In this document: in pieces, positions 45,067-54,464 of the stretch
Numbering within the stretch: the first letter of the stretch is position 1
Layout of the letters: every line of letters begins with the position of its first letter
NCBI RefSeq assembly: GCF_901764975.1
Contig: NZ_CABFKH010000001.1
Span: 244,668-308,667, forward strand
Source of the DNA: Actinobacillus indolicus
GTDB taxonomy: Bacteria; Pseudomonadota; Gammaproteobacteria; Enterobacterales; Pasteurellaceae
Reading direction: 5' to 3'
DNA length: 64,000 nucleotides
Translations under genes and position numbers: made by a program
The notes under the pieces: model-generated
Told to the model about the DNA's origin: nothing
The model's database searches: none
What the model saw: only the letters and a program-made list of their open reading frames with translations

Positions 45067-46656
45067 ATGACTAAACATTTTGAACACAATGAATCTCGCC
45101 GTGGCTTTATGAAGTTAGTAGCTGGAGTTGGTGCAGGTCTTGCATTTTCTGGCTCTATCGGCTCTTTTGCTTCTAAAGCGTATGCTGCGCCTGCAAAAGG
45201 CTCAACAATCGAAGCGGGTATTGCGTATCCATTATCAACAGGTTTTGACCCAGCTACATCAAGTGGTGCATCATCATTCGCTGCGAATATGCACTTCTTT
45301 GAAGGTTTAGTGGATTTACATCCTGCAACTCGCCAACCATACTTAGCATTGGCTGCGAAAGAACCTGAACAAATTGATGATGTCACTTGGCGTGTGACAC
45401 TTCGTGATGGTGCAACTTTCCACGATGGTAAACCAGTAACAACAGCGGACGTTGTTTACTCTTATGAGCGTGTTTTAGATCCTGCGAAAGCATCTTTATT
45501 TGCACAATTCATCCCATTCATTGAATCTGTAAAAGCCGTTGATGAGAAAGTGGTTGAGTTTAAACTTAAATATCCATTCTCTATCTTCAAACTTCGTTTA
45601 GGTATTGTGAAAATCGTTCCTAAACACGTTGTTGAAGCCGTGGGCCAAACAACATTCGATGCAAACCCAGTAGGTTCTGGTCCATATAAATTCGTGTCTG
45701 CAGTGAAAGATGACCGTATTGTGTTTGAATCTTACGATGCATACAATGGTCCATATCCTGCGCGTGTTGAGAAAATGAGCTGGTTCTTACTCAATGATGA
45801 TGCTGCGCGTGTGACAGCACAAGAATCTGGCCGTACTCAAGCGATGGAAAGTGTACCATATTTAGATGCAGAGCGCTTAAAACGTAAAGGTGCTGTCGAA
45901 TCTGTGCAATCATTCGGTTTATTATTCTTAATGTTTAACTGTAAGAAAGCACCGTTTGATAATCCGAAAGTACGTCAAGCATTACACTATGGTTTGGATA
46001 CACAAAAACTTATTGATGTCGTATTCCTTGGTAATGCAAAAGCGGCAACTTCTTATGTACAAGATACACACCCTGACTATGTTAAAGCAGCTAGCCAATA
46101 TGACTATGACCCAGCAAAAGCAGCTGCATTATTAAAAGAAGCAGGTCTTGATAAATTAGAGTTCCAATTACTTTCAACTGACCATTCTTGGGTGAAAGAA
46201 TGTGCGCCGTTAGTCCTTGAATCTTGGAACAAAATCCCTGGTGTGAAAGTAAGCTTACAACACTTACAATCTGGTGCACTCTATGGTGGTCACGTAGATA
46301 AAGGCTTATATGAAGTGGTTATGGCACCGGGTGACCCATCAGTATTTAGTAACGACTTAGACTTATTATTAAGCTGGTGGTACCGTGGTGATGTATGGCC
46401 GAAAAAACGTTTTGGCTGGTCTGATACACCTGAGTATGCTCAATTACAAGAGTTACTTGATACAGCAATTAAAGCGAAAGCACCTGCAGATGCGAAAGCA
46501 GCTTGGGAAAAAGCGATTAACATCATTGCTGAACAAGTTCCACTTTATCCGATCGTTCATCGTAAATTACCGACCGCTTGGAATGATAAATCTCTAGATG
46601 GATTCCAACCAATTCCAACAACAGGTCTTTCATTTATCGGTGTCGGCCGTAAATAA
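45067..46656 (+). CDS. Tat-exported substrate-binding protein of a peptide/nickel-type ABC transporter
   Basis: A 529-residue family 5 binding protein ([40 protein letters not shown]). The ATG at 45067 has AAGGAG ten bases upstream; an earlier in-frame ATG at 44995 has no such site. The export signal contains SRRGFMK, a twin-arginine motif, then a hydrophobic stretch and AYAAPA. That differs from the usual Sec signal of DppA/OppA. Family 5 proteins bind peptides, nickel complexes, heme or opines; the ligand is not evident. It leads the operon with permease, permease-ATPase fusion and ATPase. Confidence 0.87.
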   Translation: MTKHFEHNESRRGFMKLVAGVGAGLAFSGSIGSFASKAYAAPAKGSTIEAGIAYPLSTGFDPATSSGASSFAANMHFFEGLVDLHPATRQPYLALAAKEPEQIDDVTWRVTLRDGATFHDGKPVTTADVVYSYERVLDPAKASLFAQFIPFIESVKAVDEKVVEFKLKYPFSIFKLRLGIVKIVPKHVVEAVGQTTFDANPVGSGPYKFVSAVKDDRIVFESYDAYNGPYPARVEKMSWFLLNDDAARVTAQESGRTQAMESVPYLDAERLKRKGAVESVQSFGLLFLMFNCKKAPFDNPKVRQALHYGLDTQKLIDVVFLGNAKAATSYVQDTHPDYVKAASQYDYDPAKAAALLKEAGLDKLEFQLLSTDHSWVKECAPLVLESWNKIPGVKVSLQHLQSGALYGGHVDKGLYEVVMAPGDPSVFSNDLDLLLSWWYRGDVWPKKRFGWSDTPEYAQLQELLDTAIKAKAPADAKAAWEKAINIIAEQVPLYPIVHRKLPTAWNDKSLDGFQPIPTTGLSFIGVGRK

Positions 46657-46662
46657 TCTATC

Positions 46663-46773
46663 CTATTCCCCTTCAGCATGAGGGGGAATAGAGGTCTTTC
46701 CTTTGGGAAATTTTTACAAGCGGAGAGATTCACTTAAAAATTTGCAAATGATTTGAGTAATCTATCCGCTTGT
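46663..46773 (+). repeat. Two intercistronic hairpins after the binding-protein gene
   Basis: First stem CTATTCCCC (46663-46671) with 46683-46691. Second stem is an inverted uptake-signal variant, 46716-46730 with 46759-46773 (ACAAGCGGA type, one mismatch). Such hairpins after a binding-protein gene commonly stabilise its message and lower read-through to the permeases. Confidence 0.65.
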
Positions 46774-46827
46774 TCTTTATATAACTATAACCTATCCCAC
46801 TAACCTTTCTTGTAGTCGGAGAAAAAA

Positions 46828-47781
46828 ATGGAAATCGTACTTCGTCTGTTACTACGTCGATTAATGGCTCTTCCCATTATGATGCTTGGCGTTAGTGCAT
46901 TAGTTTTTATTATCTTACAATTTACACCAGGAGATCCTGCGACAGTTGCTCTCGGGGAAAGTGCAAGTGAAGCCGCAAAAGAGCTTTATCGTGAGCAACA
47001 TGGCTTAAATGATCCTGTCATTGTGCAATATTTCCGTTTTATCGGTAACGTATTAGTGCTTGATTTTGGTATGACAACACCGCCAGAGCAGCCAATTACA
47101 TCGCTTATCGGTAAAGCATTCCCATTAACTTTACAACTTACCTTTATCGGTGTATTCCTTGCCGCGATCATCTCTTTCTCACTCGGCGTTGTGGCTGCGC
47201 TTTATCGTGATCGTTTTGCAGATCAAGTTATTCGTTTACTTTCTGTGGCAGCCGTTGCGACACCTTCATTCTGGTTAGGTATCTTATTAATTCAGTGGTT
47301 TTCGCTTGAACTAGACTGGTTACCTTCGGGTGGTTTTACCCCATTTAGTGAAAGTGTTAGTGGTTATGTGAATTCCATGATTTTACCTTCACTCGCATTA
47401 GCTATCCCAGTTTGTGCTTCACTTATCCGTGTTGTACGTACATCCATGGTAGAAGAAATGGACAAGGACTATGTTCGTACTGCGATTGGTAATGGTGTTC
47501 CTTATTCAACCGTTATTCGTCATAACGTATTACGCAATGCCTTAATTACACCTGTGACCGTATTAGGTTTACGTGTAGGTTACTTATTAGGTGGTGCAGT
47601 TGTTATTGAACAGATTTTTGACTTACCAGGTATGGGAAAACTCATCTTTAACGGTATCGTGAATCACGATTTACACTTAGTTCAAGGGGTAGTCTTAACT
47701 ATCGCATTTACCTTCGTATTGGTGAATATCATTGTGGATATTCTGTACTTATTAATTAACCCTAAAATTCGGAGTTTATAA
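46828..47781 (+). CDS. ABC transporter permease (DppB/NikB-like)
   Basis: A 317-residue permease with six hydrophobic segments, the DppB-type start LRLLLRRLMALPIMMLGVSALVFIILQFTPGDPA and the EAA loop (DKDYVRTAIGNGVPYSTVIRHNVLRNALI). It forms a membrane channel with the permease half of the next protein. Its stop codon overlaps the next ATG by one base (TAATG), showing tight coupling. Confidence 0.9.
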   Translation: MEIVLRLLLRRLMALPIMMLGVSALVFIILQFTPGDPATVALGESASEAAKELYREQHGLNDPVIVQYFRFIGNVLVLDFGMTTPPEQPITSLIGKAFPLTLQLTFIGVFLAAIISFSLGVVAALYRDRFADQVIRLLSVAAVATPSFWLGILLIQWFSLELDWLPSGGFTPFSESVSGYVNSMILPSLALAIPVCASLIRVVRTSMVEEMDKDYVRTAIGNGVPYSTVIRHNVLRNALITPVTVLGLRVGYLLGGAVVIEQIFDLPGMGKLIFNGIVNHDLHLVQGVVLTIAFTFVLVNIIVDILYLLINPKIRSL

Positions 47782-49739
47782 TGTTTCGCCAAGGATTAGC
47801 TGATAGACTTGCTTCAGGCGGAGCAAGATTTAGAGCCTTACCAACCAGTTCAAAAATCGCCTTATGTTTCTTAGTCTTTATTGCCTTGGTGGCTATCTTT
47901 GCCCCCGCAGTGGCAAGCTATGATCCATTACAAACCTTAAGACCTGTACAAGCGCCAAGTAGTGAATATTTCTTCGGAACTGACCGCTTGGGACGTGATA
48001 TTTTCTCTCGTATGGTTTACGGTGCAAGAACCTCTCTCTTTATTGGTTTAGGTGCGGTAGGACTTGCGATTGTACTTGGAAGTATTCTTGGTGCAACCGC
48101 AGCAACAGCCGACAAACTCGGTAATGAAGTGATCATGCGCTGTATGGATATTCTCATGGCGTTCCCAGGAATTGCATTAGCTGCTGTACTACTTGCTACT
48201 TTGGGTAACACCGTTCCGGTGATTATCTTAGCTATTGCGATTGTATATACGCCGCAACTTGCCCGTGTGGTACGTGCAAACGTGGTTTCTCAATGGGAAG
48301 AAGACTATGTTCGTGCAGAACGTGTGATTGGCGGTAGCCGTACTTATATCTTACTTAAACACGTGGTTCGTAACACCGCTGCACCTGTCCTTGTTTTCGC
48401 AACGGTTATGGTGGCAGATGCTATCGTATTAGAAGCCTCTCTCTCATTCTTAGGTGCAGGTGTTCCACCACCATTCCCATCTTGGGGGAATATCTTATCA
48501 GAAGGTCGTAACCTAGTTTTAAGTGGCTTCTGGTGGGCAACAACCTTTGCTGGTTTAGCAATTCTCTTAACGGTATTATCGCTCAACATTCTTTCTGAAG
48601 GTTTAACGGATGCATTGGTCAATCCAAAACTTAAACGTAGCCCAACTACTGCAAATAAAGAAGATGTATCAAAACCGCTTTCAACGGATGTACAAGAAGC
48701 GATGGCAGAAAGTCTTGCATTAAAACGCTACTTACTCAAATTACACGAGAAAGAAGCGACTCGCACAGACCGTATGCAATTAAACCCAAATGCAAAACCG
48801 ATTTTGCAGGTGAAAAATCTCTCAATCCGTTTCCCAAATCGTTATGGCGATATTCCACTTGTTGATAATATCAGCTTTACCGTTAACGAAGGCGAAACAA
48901 TGGGATTAGTGGGTGAATCTGGTTGTGGTAAATCTATCTCTGCCTTCTCAATTATGGGATTATTGCCTTCAACAGCAAAAATTACAGGGGAAATTCTCTT
49001 TACCGACCGTGCAGGCAACCAACACGATCTCTTAAAAACCGATAAGCTCAACGAATTGCGTGGACACGAGATCTCTATGATCTACCAAGATGCCTTAAGT
49101 GCATTAAACCCATCAATGCGTATCAAAGACCAAATGGCACAGCTTATCAGCCGTGGTGGTAAACAATCTGCTGAAACCTTATTAAAATGGGTAAAACTCG
49201 ATCCAGAGAAAACCTTAAACCGCTACCCACACGAATTATCGGGTGGTCAGCGTCAGCGTGTATTGATCGCAATGGCATTAGCGCGTGAACCAAAATTACT
49301 TATCGCTGATGAACCAACCACAGCCCTTGACGTAACCGTTCAAGCTGAAGTGATTAAATTGCTCAACGAATTGCGTGAGAAACTTGGCTTTGCGATGGTG
49401 TTCGTGAGCCACGACCTTGCATTAGTCGCACAAATGGCACACCACATCACCGTAATGTATGCAGGACAAGTAGTGGAAATGGCACCGACTTCAGCGTTAT
49501 TGTCTAACCCAACGCATGAATATACACGTGGTTTACTCGGTTCTGTACTTTCAACGGAATGTCGTGCAGAGCGTTTATATCAAATCCCGGGCAGTGTTCC
49601 ATCACCGTTTGATTTTGCGAAAGGCGACCGCTTTGCAAGTCGTTCATTACGTCCAGATGCAAATCCAAATCAACGCTTGAAACTTGTACCTGCAAGCGAC
49701 AATCCGAAACACCTTTGGGCTTCACATTTGGAGGGATAA
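47781..49739 (+). CDS. Fused permease-ATPase (DppC-DppD-like) subunit
   Basis: A 652-residue fusion. Residues 1 to about 285 are a DppC-type permease (FFGTDRLGRDIFSRMVYGARTSL; GGSRTYILLKHVVRN EAA loop). A charged linker (about 285-335) leads to a DppD-type ATPase with Walker A GESGCGKS (about 376), LSGGQRQR (about 486), LLIADEPTTALD and SHDLALV. The C-terminal region still has IPGSVPSP but lacks the usual cysteines (FASRSLRPDANPNQRL instead of a C-x-F-x-x-R-C pattern). Such fusions are known in some bacteria. No frameshift is involved. Confidence 0.9.
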   Translation: MFRQGLADRLASGGARFRALPTSSKIALCFLVFIALVAIFAPAVASYDPLQTLRPVQAPSSEYFFGTDRLGRDIFSRMVYGARTSLFIGLGAVGLAIVLGSILGATAATADKLGNEVIMRCMDILMAFPGIALAAVLLATLGNTVPVIILAIAIVYTPQLARVVRANVVSQWEEDYVRAERVIGGSRTYILLKHVVRNTAAPVLVFATVMVADAIVLEASLSFLGAGVPPPFPSWGNILSEGRNLVLSGFWWATTFAGLAILLTVLSLNILSEGLTDALVNPKLKRSPTTANKEDVSKPLSTDVQEAMAESLALKRYLLKLHEKEATRTDRMQLNPNAKPILQVKNLSIRFPNRYGDIPLVDNISFTVNEGETMGLVGESGCGKSISAFSIMGLLPSTAKITGEILFTDRAGNQHDLLKTDKLNELRGHEISMIYQDALSALNPSMRIKDQMAQLISRGGKQSAETLLKWVKLDPEKTLNRYPHELSGGQRQRVLIAMALAREPKLLIADEPTTALDVTVQAEVIKLLNELREKLGFAMVFVSHDLALVAQMAHHITVMYAGQVVEMAPTSALLSNPTHEYTRGLLGSVLSTECRAERLYQIPGSVPSPFDFAKGDRFASRSLRPDANPNQRLKLVPASDNPKHLWASHLEG

Positions 49740-49742
49740 ACA

Positions 49743-50549
49743 ATGAGTATGAAACCATTAAAAGAACAGCCTATCATTGAATTAGAGAACATTGTTGTAC
49801 AGTTCCCATCTCGTGATGGCACGCTGTTTAACCCGAAAAAATTCACAGCCGTAGGTGGCGTGAGCTTAGAAGTCAATGCAGGTGAAACGGTAGGCTTAGT
49901 AGGTCAATCAGGTTGTGGTAAATCCACATTAGCGAGTGTGATTATTGGTTTGCAAAAACCAACATCAGGTACGGTGAAATTCAACGGCTTACAGATGAAA
50001 TATGGTAGCTCTGAAGCTCGTAAACAGTTTGGTCGCCAGGTATCAGTGATTTTCCAAGATCCTGCAACCGCACTAAACCCACGTATGCGTGTATTAGACA
50101 TTCTCAGAGATCCAATGGATATTCACAATGTGTTGCAACCACACGAACGTGAAAAACGTGTTTACGACTTACTCTCTCGTGTGGGGTTACCTCGTTCCGC
50201 CGCACTTGTTGAGCCAACTCGTTTATCTGGTGGACAAAAACAACGTGTAGCGATTGCCCGTGCGTTAGCGTTAAATCCAAAACTGATTGTTGCAGATGAA
50301 CCAACCTCAGCACTTGACGTATCTGTTCGTGCACAGGTACTAAACCTGTTAGCCGATCTGAAAAAAGAGTTAAATCTTGCGATGGTGTTTATCTCTCACG
50401 ATTTACAAACCGTCCGCCAAGTTTCAGATAGAATTGTGGTAATGAATGGTGGATTAATTGTTGAGCAAGGTAATGCTGCCGATGTCTTCGACACACCAAA
50501 AGAAGAGTACACCAAAATTTTATTAGATGCAGCGCCGTCATTGCTCTAA
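49743..50549 (+). CDS. ABC transporter ATPase (DppF/NikE-like)
   Basis: A 268-residue ATPase with Walker A GQSGCGKST, signature LSGGQKQRVAIARALA, Walker B LIVADEPTSALD and H-loop SHDLQTV. It ends shortly after the nucleotide-binding domain, without the long C-terminal extension of DppF or OppF; the length is that of NikE. It follows the fusion gene by three bases. With the ATPase half of the fusion it would form the heterodimeric motor. An uptake-signal terminator follows. Confidence 0.9.
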   Translation: MSMKPLKEQPIIELENIVVQFPSRDGTLFNPKKFTAVGGVSLEVNAGETVGLVGQSGCGKSTLASVIIGLQKPTSGTVKFNGLQMKYGSSEARKQFGRQVSVIFQDPATALNPRMRVLDILRDPMDIHNVLQPHEREKRVYDLLSRVGLPRSAALVEPTRLSGGQKQRVAIARALALNPKLIVADEPTSALDVSVRAQVLNLLADLKKELNLAMVFISHDLQTVRQVSDRIVVMNGGLIVEQGNAADVFDTPKEEYTKILLDAAPSLL

Positions 50550-50564
50550 TAGACAATAAGTTAG

Positions 50565-50618
50565 ACAAGCGGTAAGATTTTGCAAATAGTTTGCAGAAGC
50601 TTACCGCTTGATTTTTTT
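50565..50618 (+). terminator. Terminator from an uptake-signal inverted pair
   Basis: CAAGCGGTAAG (50566-50576) pairs perfectly with CTTACCGCTTG (50600-50610) and is followed by seven Ts at 50612-50618. It closes the transporter operon eleven bases before the flavoprotein start, so expression of the latter needs read-through or an unseen promoter. Confidence 0.75.
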
Positions 50619-50628
50619 AGGTACAATT

Positions 50629-52206
50629 ATGATCTCTATTTCACACCAAATCCAAACCGATCTTCTTATTGTCGGTGGTGGTATTGCAGGGCTTGCGTGC
50701 TGTGCTGAAGCTAAGGCTCAGGGTATTCAAGCGACATTAATTACCAAAGCCCCTATCGGCAGTGGTGCAAGTTTTTTTCCGTTAAAAGCAACACTTGGTA
50801 TTCAAGTAACCGGCGAGCAACAGGATAAAGCACGTTTTCAAGAAGATATTGAGCGTGTTGCACAGGGAATGAATAACCCGAAAATTGTGCAAGCCTATAT
50901 TGAAGATTCGCCACAGGCGATTGAGCTATTAGAACGTATTGGCTTTAAACCTTGGAAACGGAATGACAATCGCCCCGCTTGCTTTGCGAAATATCCACGC
51001 CCGATTTATTTGATTAATCAGTGGCGAGAAGCAGCGGAAAGAGCAAGGCAGATTATCAAAGAACAGGGGACGACAGTCTATGAAGATGCAACGCTGTTAC
51101 ATATTGTCAGCGATAATCAGCAAGTTCAAGGGGCGTTGTTTTCCTATAAAACAAGCGGTGAGATCCGCTATGTGTTTTGCAAAACCAGTCAAATTATTTT
51201 GGCAACAGGGGGAATTGCAGGGTTGTATAAAGATAACCTCTATCCAGCCGATGTGATTGGTTCAACCCACGCCATTGCTGAACGAGCAGGGGCAAGGCTG
51301 ACTAACTTAGAATTTATTCAGTTTATCCCTGCTTTTGTTGAGCCTAAATACAAAGTGCTGTTTGGAGAGCATACCTTAAAATATGTCAGTAAAGTGACTG
51401 ACAGCCAAGGGCGAGATCTGTTTCCACACCTTTCACCACAGCAGTTTCAACAGATGATGACCGCTCGCAGTGATTATGCCCCTTTTAGTATTGATTTCCC
51501 TTGCGTTGAGTTTGATTTGGTGATGATGAAGCACTTGCTTGAACACCCAGAAGAAAAAGGCATCTATCTGCACTATTCCCCTGAGCTGTATCAAGACCAA
51601 ACGGAATTTTACACCGTGTATTTAAGCTGGTTAGAGAAAGAAGTTGGGATTAACCTTGTACGAGATAGGGTGGCGATTACCCCATTTGCTCACAGTTGTA
51701 ATGGCGGTATTGTAATTGATGAATTTGCCGAAAGTGAGGTAAAAGGGCTTCTTGCGGTGGGCGAAGTTTCTTCTTGTATTGAAGGGGCAAACCGTTTAGG
51801 TGGCAATTCTGTCGGTGGTAGTTTGGTTTTTGCTAAACGAGCAATCCAACGGATTTTGCAAAATTTAGCGGAAAACCGACCGCTTGTAAGCCATGATCTA
51901 TGTATAGAGAACATAAAACAGTTTTTCCTGTCGTTAGAGAACCCAAAGGGTGATAAAATGCTGACGGCAAGCGAAGTGTTAACGACGATTCGTTCTCAAA
52001 TGGCGACGTTTGCCAATGTATATCGAACGCAAGAAAATCTTGAAAAATTATTTCAAGTATTGATTGGGTTAGAACAACGTTATTGCCCACTTGAACATCA
52101 ATCCTATCAAGGCATCGAAATTTACCATGCACTTAAAGCCGCACAAAGTGTAGTAAAAGCGATGTTGAATAGGAAAGTCAGTTTAGGGGCTCATTATATT
52201 GTTTGA
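50629..52206 (+). CDS. FAD-dependent oxidoreductase of the fumarate reductase/L-aspartate oxidase family
   Basis: A 525-residue flavoprotein started at the ATG at 50629; an upstream in-frame start at 50608 would lie inside the terminator. N-terminal FAD motif LLIVGGGIAGLACCAEA (about 11-27), then GASFFPLKATLGIQ, ILATGGIAGLY, FAHSCNGGIVID and the C-terminal EGANRLGGNSVGGS. The family oxidises dicarboxylates or amino acids with a bound FAD. There is no signal peptide and no iron-sulphur partner gene. It follows the ABC transporter and may act on its cargo, which is inference. True fumarate reductase and NadB would differ in active-site sequence. Confidence 0.85.
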   Translation: MISISHQIQTDLLIVGGGIAGLACCAEAKAQGIQATLITKAPIGSGASFFPLKATLGIQVTGEQQDKARFQEDIERVAQGMNNPKIVQAYIEDSPQAIELLERIGFKPWKRNDNRPACFAKYPRPIYLINQWREAAERARQIIKEQGTTVYEDATLLHIVSDNQQVQGALFSYKTSGEIRYVFCKTSQIILATGGIAGLYKDNLYPADVIGSTHAIAERAGARLTNLEFIQFIPAFVEPKYKVLFGEHTLKYVSKVTDSQGRDLFPHLSPQQFQQMMTARSDYAPFSIDFPCVEFDLVMMKHLLEHPEEKGIYLHYSPELYQDQTEFYTVYLSWLEKEVGINLVRDRVAITPFAHSCNGGIVIDEFAESEVKGLLAVGEVSSCIEGANRLGGNSVGGSLVFAKRAIQRILQNLAENRPLVSHDLCIENIKQFFLSLENPKGDKMLTASEVLTTIRSQMATFANVYRTQENLEKLFQVLIGLEQRYCPLEHQSYQGIEIYHALKAAQSVVKAMLNRKVSLGAHYIV

Positions 52207-52244
52207 TGTCGTCTATTTTTTCACAAACTGTTGAAAAATGGACT

Positions 52245-52260
52245 ACGCAAACGTTTTCTT
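52245..52260 (+). promoter_or_regulatory. PurR-like operator upstream of cvpA-purF
   Basis: ACGCAAACGTTTTCTT matches the PurR palindrome ACGCAAACGTTTGCGT in the first 12 positions. A TAAAAT (-10-like) lies at 52267-52272. PurR control of cvpA-purF is established in E. coli and H. influenzae. Confidence 0.7.
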
Positions 52261-52309
52261 TTTTTGTAAAATAGTGTCCGTTTAATGCCGAAAGGCATTC
52301 GAGGTATTT

Positions 52310-52810
52310 ATGGTTGATGCAGTTATCATCGGAATTATTGTTTTTTCTTTACTCGTAAGTCTTTGGCGTGGGTTTGTTAGCGAAGTCCTTTCTCTAGCGG
52401 GATGGGTTATCGCTTTTTTTGTTGCAAGCAAATTTTATCCTTATTTAAGTGGGTATTTGCTACAAATAGATTCTGTTTATATTCAAAATTCTGAATATCT
52501 ACGTAATGGTATTGCAGCAGGGATTTTATTTCTTGCCGCGTTAATTCTATGTGCATTGATTAATGCGCTTATTTCCCAGTTAGTGGATAAAACAGGATTA
52601 ACGGGTACAGACCGTGTTTTAGGAGCAGCTTTTGGCGTATTGCGTGGTGTCTTTATTGTCGCTGCAATACTGTTTTTCCTAGATACGTTTACCGCATTCA
52701 GCCAAAGCGAATTATGGAAAGAATCACAACTGATTCCACACTTTGATTTCATTGTGAAGTGGTTCTTTGAACAGCTACAAGCCAATTCCAGTTTTTTAAA
52801 ATCTAGTTAA
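52310..52810 (+). CDS. cvpA: CvpA family membrane protein
   Basis: A 166-residue CvpA protein with four membrane helices ([35 protein letters not shown] at the start). In E. coli it is needed for colicin V production and affects envelope stress tolerance; its molecular function is not settled. It lies 14 bases before purF, the conserved cvpA-purF operon, behind a PurR-like box. Confidence 0.93.
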   Translation: MVDAVIIGIIVFSLLVSLWRGFVSEVLSLAGWVIAFFVASKFYPYLSGYLLQIDSVYIQNSEYLRNGIAAGILFLAALILCALINALISQLVDKTGLTGTDRVLGAAFGVLRGVFIVAAILFFLDTFTAFSQSELWKESQLIPHFDFIVKWFFEQLQANSSFLKSS

Positions 52811-52824
52811 GCAAAGAGGTTATT

Positions 52825-54342
52825 ATGTGCGGCATTGTTGGGATTATTGGTCAAACGCCTGTTAATCAGGCGATTTACGATGGACTTACGTTATTACAGC
52901 ATCGTGGGCAAGATGCAGCGGGGATTGTGACGATTGACGATGAAAATCGCTTCCGCTTGCGTAAAGCAAATGGATTAGTCAGCGATGTGTTTCGTCAAGA
53001 ACATATGTTGCGTTTACAGGGGAATGTGGGCATTGGTCATGTTCGTTATCCAACCGCTGGCAGTTCAAGTGTTTCAGAAGCACAGCCTTTCTATGTCAAC
53101 TCACCTTATGGTTTAACCTTGGTTCATAATGGTAATTTAACTAACAATGCTGAATTAAAACAGTTGCTTTTTACACTGGCTAAACGTCATGTGAATACCA
53201 ATTCTGATTCAGAAGCACTTTTAAATATCTTTGCTTATTATCTTGACCAATATCCTGAAGTTCCTCTTTCTCCAGAAAATATCTTTGAGACTGTCCGTAA
53301 AACAAACGAAGTGATTCGTGGTGCTTATGCTTGTTTAGCAATGATTATTGGGCATGGTATGGTTGCTTTCCGAGATCCACTCGGTATTCGACCGCTTGTA
53401 CTTGGCAAACGAGAAATTGGCGGCAAAACAGAATATATGTTCGCATCAGAAAGTGTTGCACTTGATGTTGTTGGTTTTGATTATGTTCGTGATGTGCAAC
53501 CAGGGGAAGCCATTTATATTACCTTTGATGGACAATTCTACTCAGCAATTTGTGCCGATAACCCGAAATTAAACCCTTGTATTTTTGAATATGTCTATTT
53601 TGCACGTCCAGATTCTGTGATTGATGGAGTGTCTGTCTATGCGGCTCGTGTACACATGGGCAAGTTTTTAGGCGAAAAAATTGCGAAAGAATGGCAACAG
53701 GATTTAGATGATATTGATGTGGTTATCCCTGTGCCAGAAACCTCAACGGATATTGCGTTACAGATTGCAACAGTATTGAAAAAGCCGTACCGTCAAGGGT
53801 TTGTGAAGAATCGCTATGTGGCTCGTACCTTTATTATGCCAGGTCAAGCTCAACGTAAAAGCTCTGTTCGCCGTAAGTTAAATGCGATTGCCTCTGAATT
53901 TAAGGGGAAAAACGTATTACTAGTAGATGATTCGATTGTTCGTGGAACAACATCAGAACAAATCGTCGAAATGGCACGCCATGCGGGAGCTAAAAAGGTC
54001 TATTTTGCATCTGCTGCACCTGAAATTCGTTATCCGAATGTGTACGGTATTGATATGCCAACGTGTGAAGAACTCGTCGCTTATAATCGTACGGTAGAGG
54101 AAGTCGCAGAGATTATCGGTGTTGACCGTCTGATTTTCCAAGATCTTTCGGCATTGTTTAAGTCTGTTCAAATTGAAAATCCAAATATTCACCATTTTGA
54201 TGCCTCTGTATTTACAGGAGAATATATTACAGGTGATGTTAGTTCCGAATATTTAACTGCTATTGCAAATGCTCGTAATGATAAAGCAAAATCAGCACAA
54301 GCTAAGCAAGCTACCAATTTAGAAATTCATAATGAAGCTTAA
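52825..54342 (+). CDS. purF: Amidophosphoribosyltransferase PurF
   Basis: A 505-residue enzyme. The N-terminal glutaminase exposes Cys2 after removal of Met (MCGIVGIIG), and the C-terminal phosphoribosyl-binding motif is [18 protein letters not shown]. It catalyses the first step of purine synthesis, PRPP plus glutamine to phosphoribosylamine. Length matches E. coli PurF. Partner cvpA lies upstream and a terminator downstream. An uptake signal occurs inside at 53391-53399. Confidence 0.98.
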   Translation: MCGIVGIIGQTPVNQAIYDGLTLLQHRGQDAAGIVTIDDENRFRLRKANGLVSDVFRQEHMLRLQGNVGIGHVRYPTAGSSSVSEAQPFYVNSPYGLTLVHNGNLTNNAELKQLLFTLAKRHVNTNSDSEALLNIFAYYLDQYPEVPLSPENIFETVRKTNEVIRGAYACLAMIIGHGMVAFRDPLGIRPLVLGKREIGGKTEYMFASESVALDVVGFDYVRDVQPGEAIYITFDGQFYSAICADNPKLNPCIFEYVYFARPDSVIDGVSVYAARVHMGKFLGEKIAKEWQQDLDDIDVVIPVPETSTDIALQIATVLKKPYRQGFVKNRYVARTFIMPGQAQRKSSVRRKLNAIASEFKGKNVLLVDDSIVRGTTSEQIVEMARHAGAKKVYFASAAPEIRYPNVYGIDMPTCEELVAYNRTVEEVAEIIGVDRLIFQDLSALFKSVQIENPNIHHFDASVFTGEYITGDVSSEYLTAIANARNDKAKSAQAKQATNLEIHNEA

Positions 54343-54360
54343 TATGTAGTTTGATGATTT

Positions 54361-54391
54361 ATAAGGCGAGAATGAGCTCGCCTTATTTTTT
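54361..54391 (+). terminator. Terminator after purF
   Basis: Ten-base perfect arms ATAAGGCGAG (54361-54370) and CTCGCCTTAT (54377-54386) with loop AATGAG, then TTTTT. Confidence 0.8.
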
Positions 54392-54464
54392 GTCGATACA
54401 TAGGCATTTGAATATAAGCGTGATAAAATCCGCTCAATTTTTTCTCTTCTTTTAGTATTATCAC

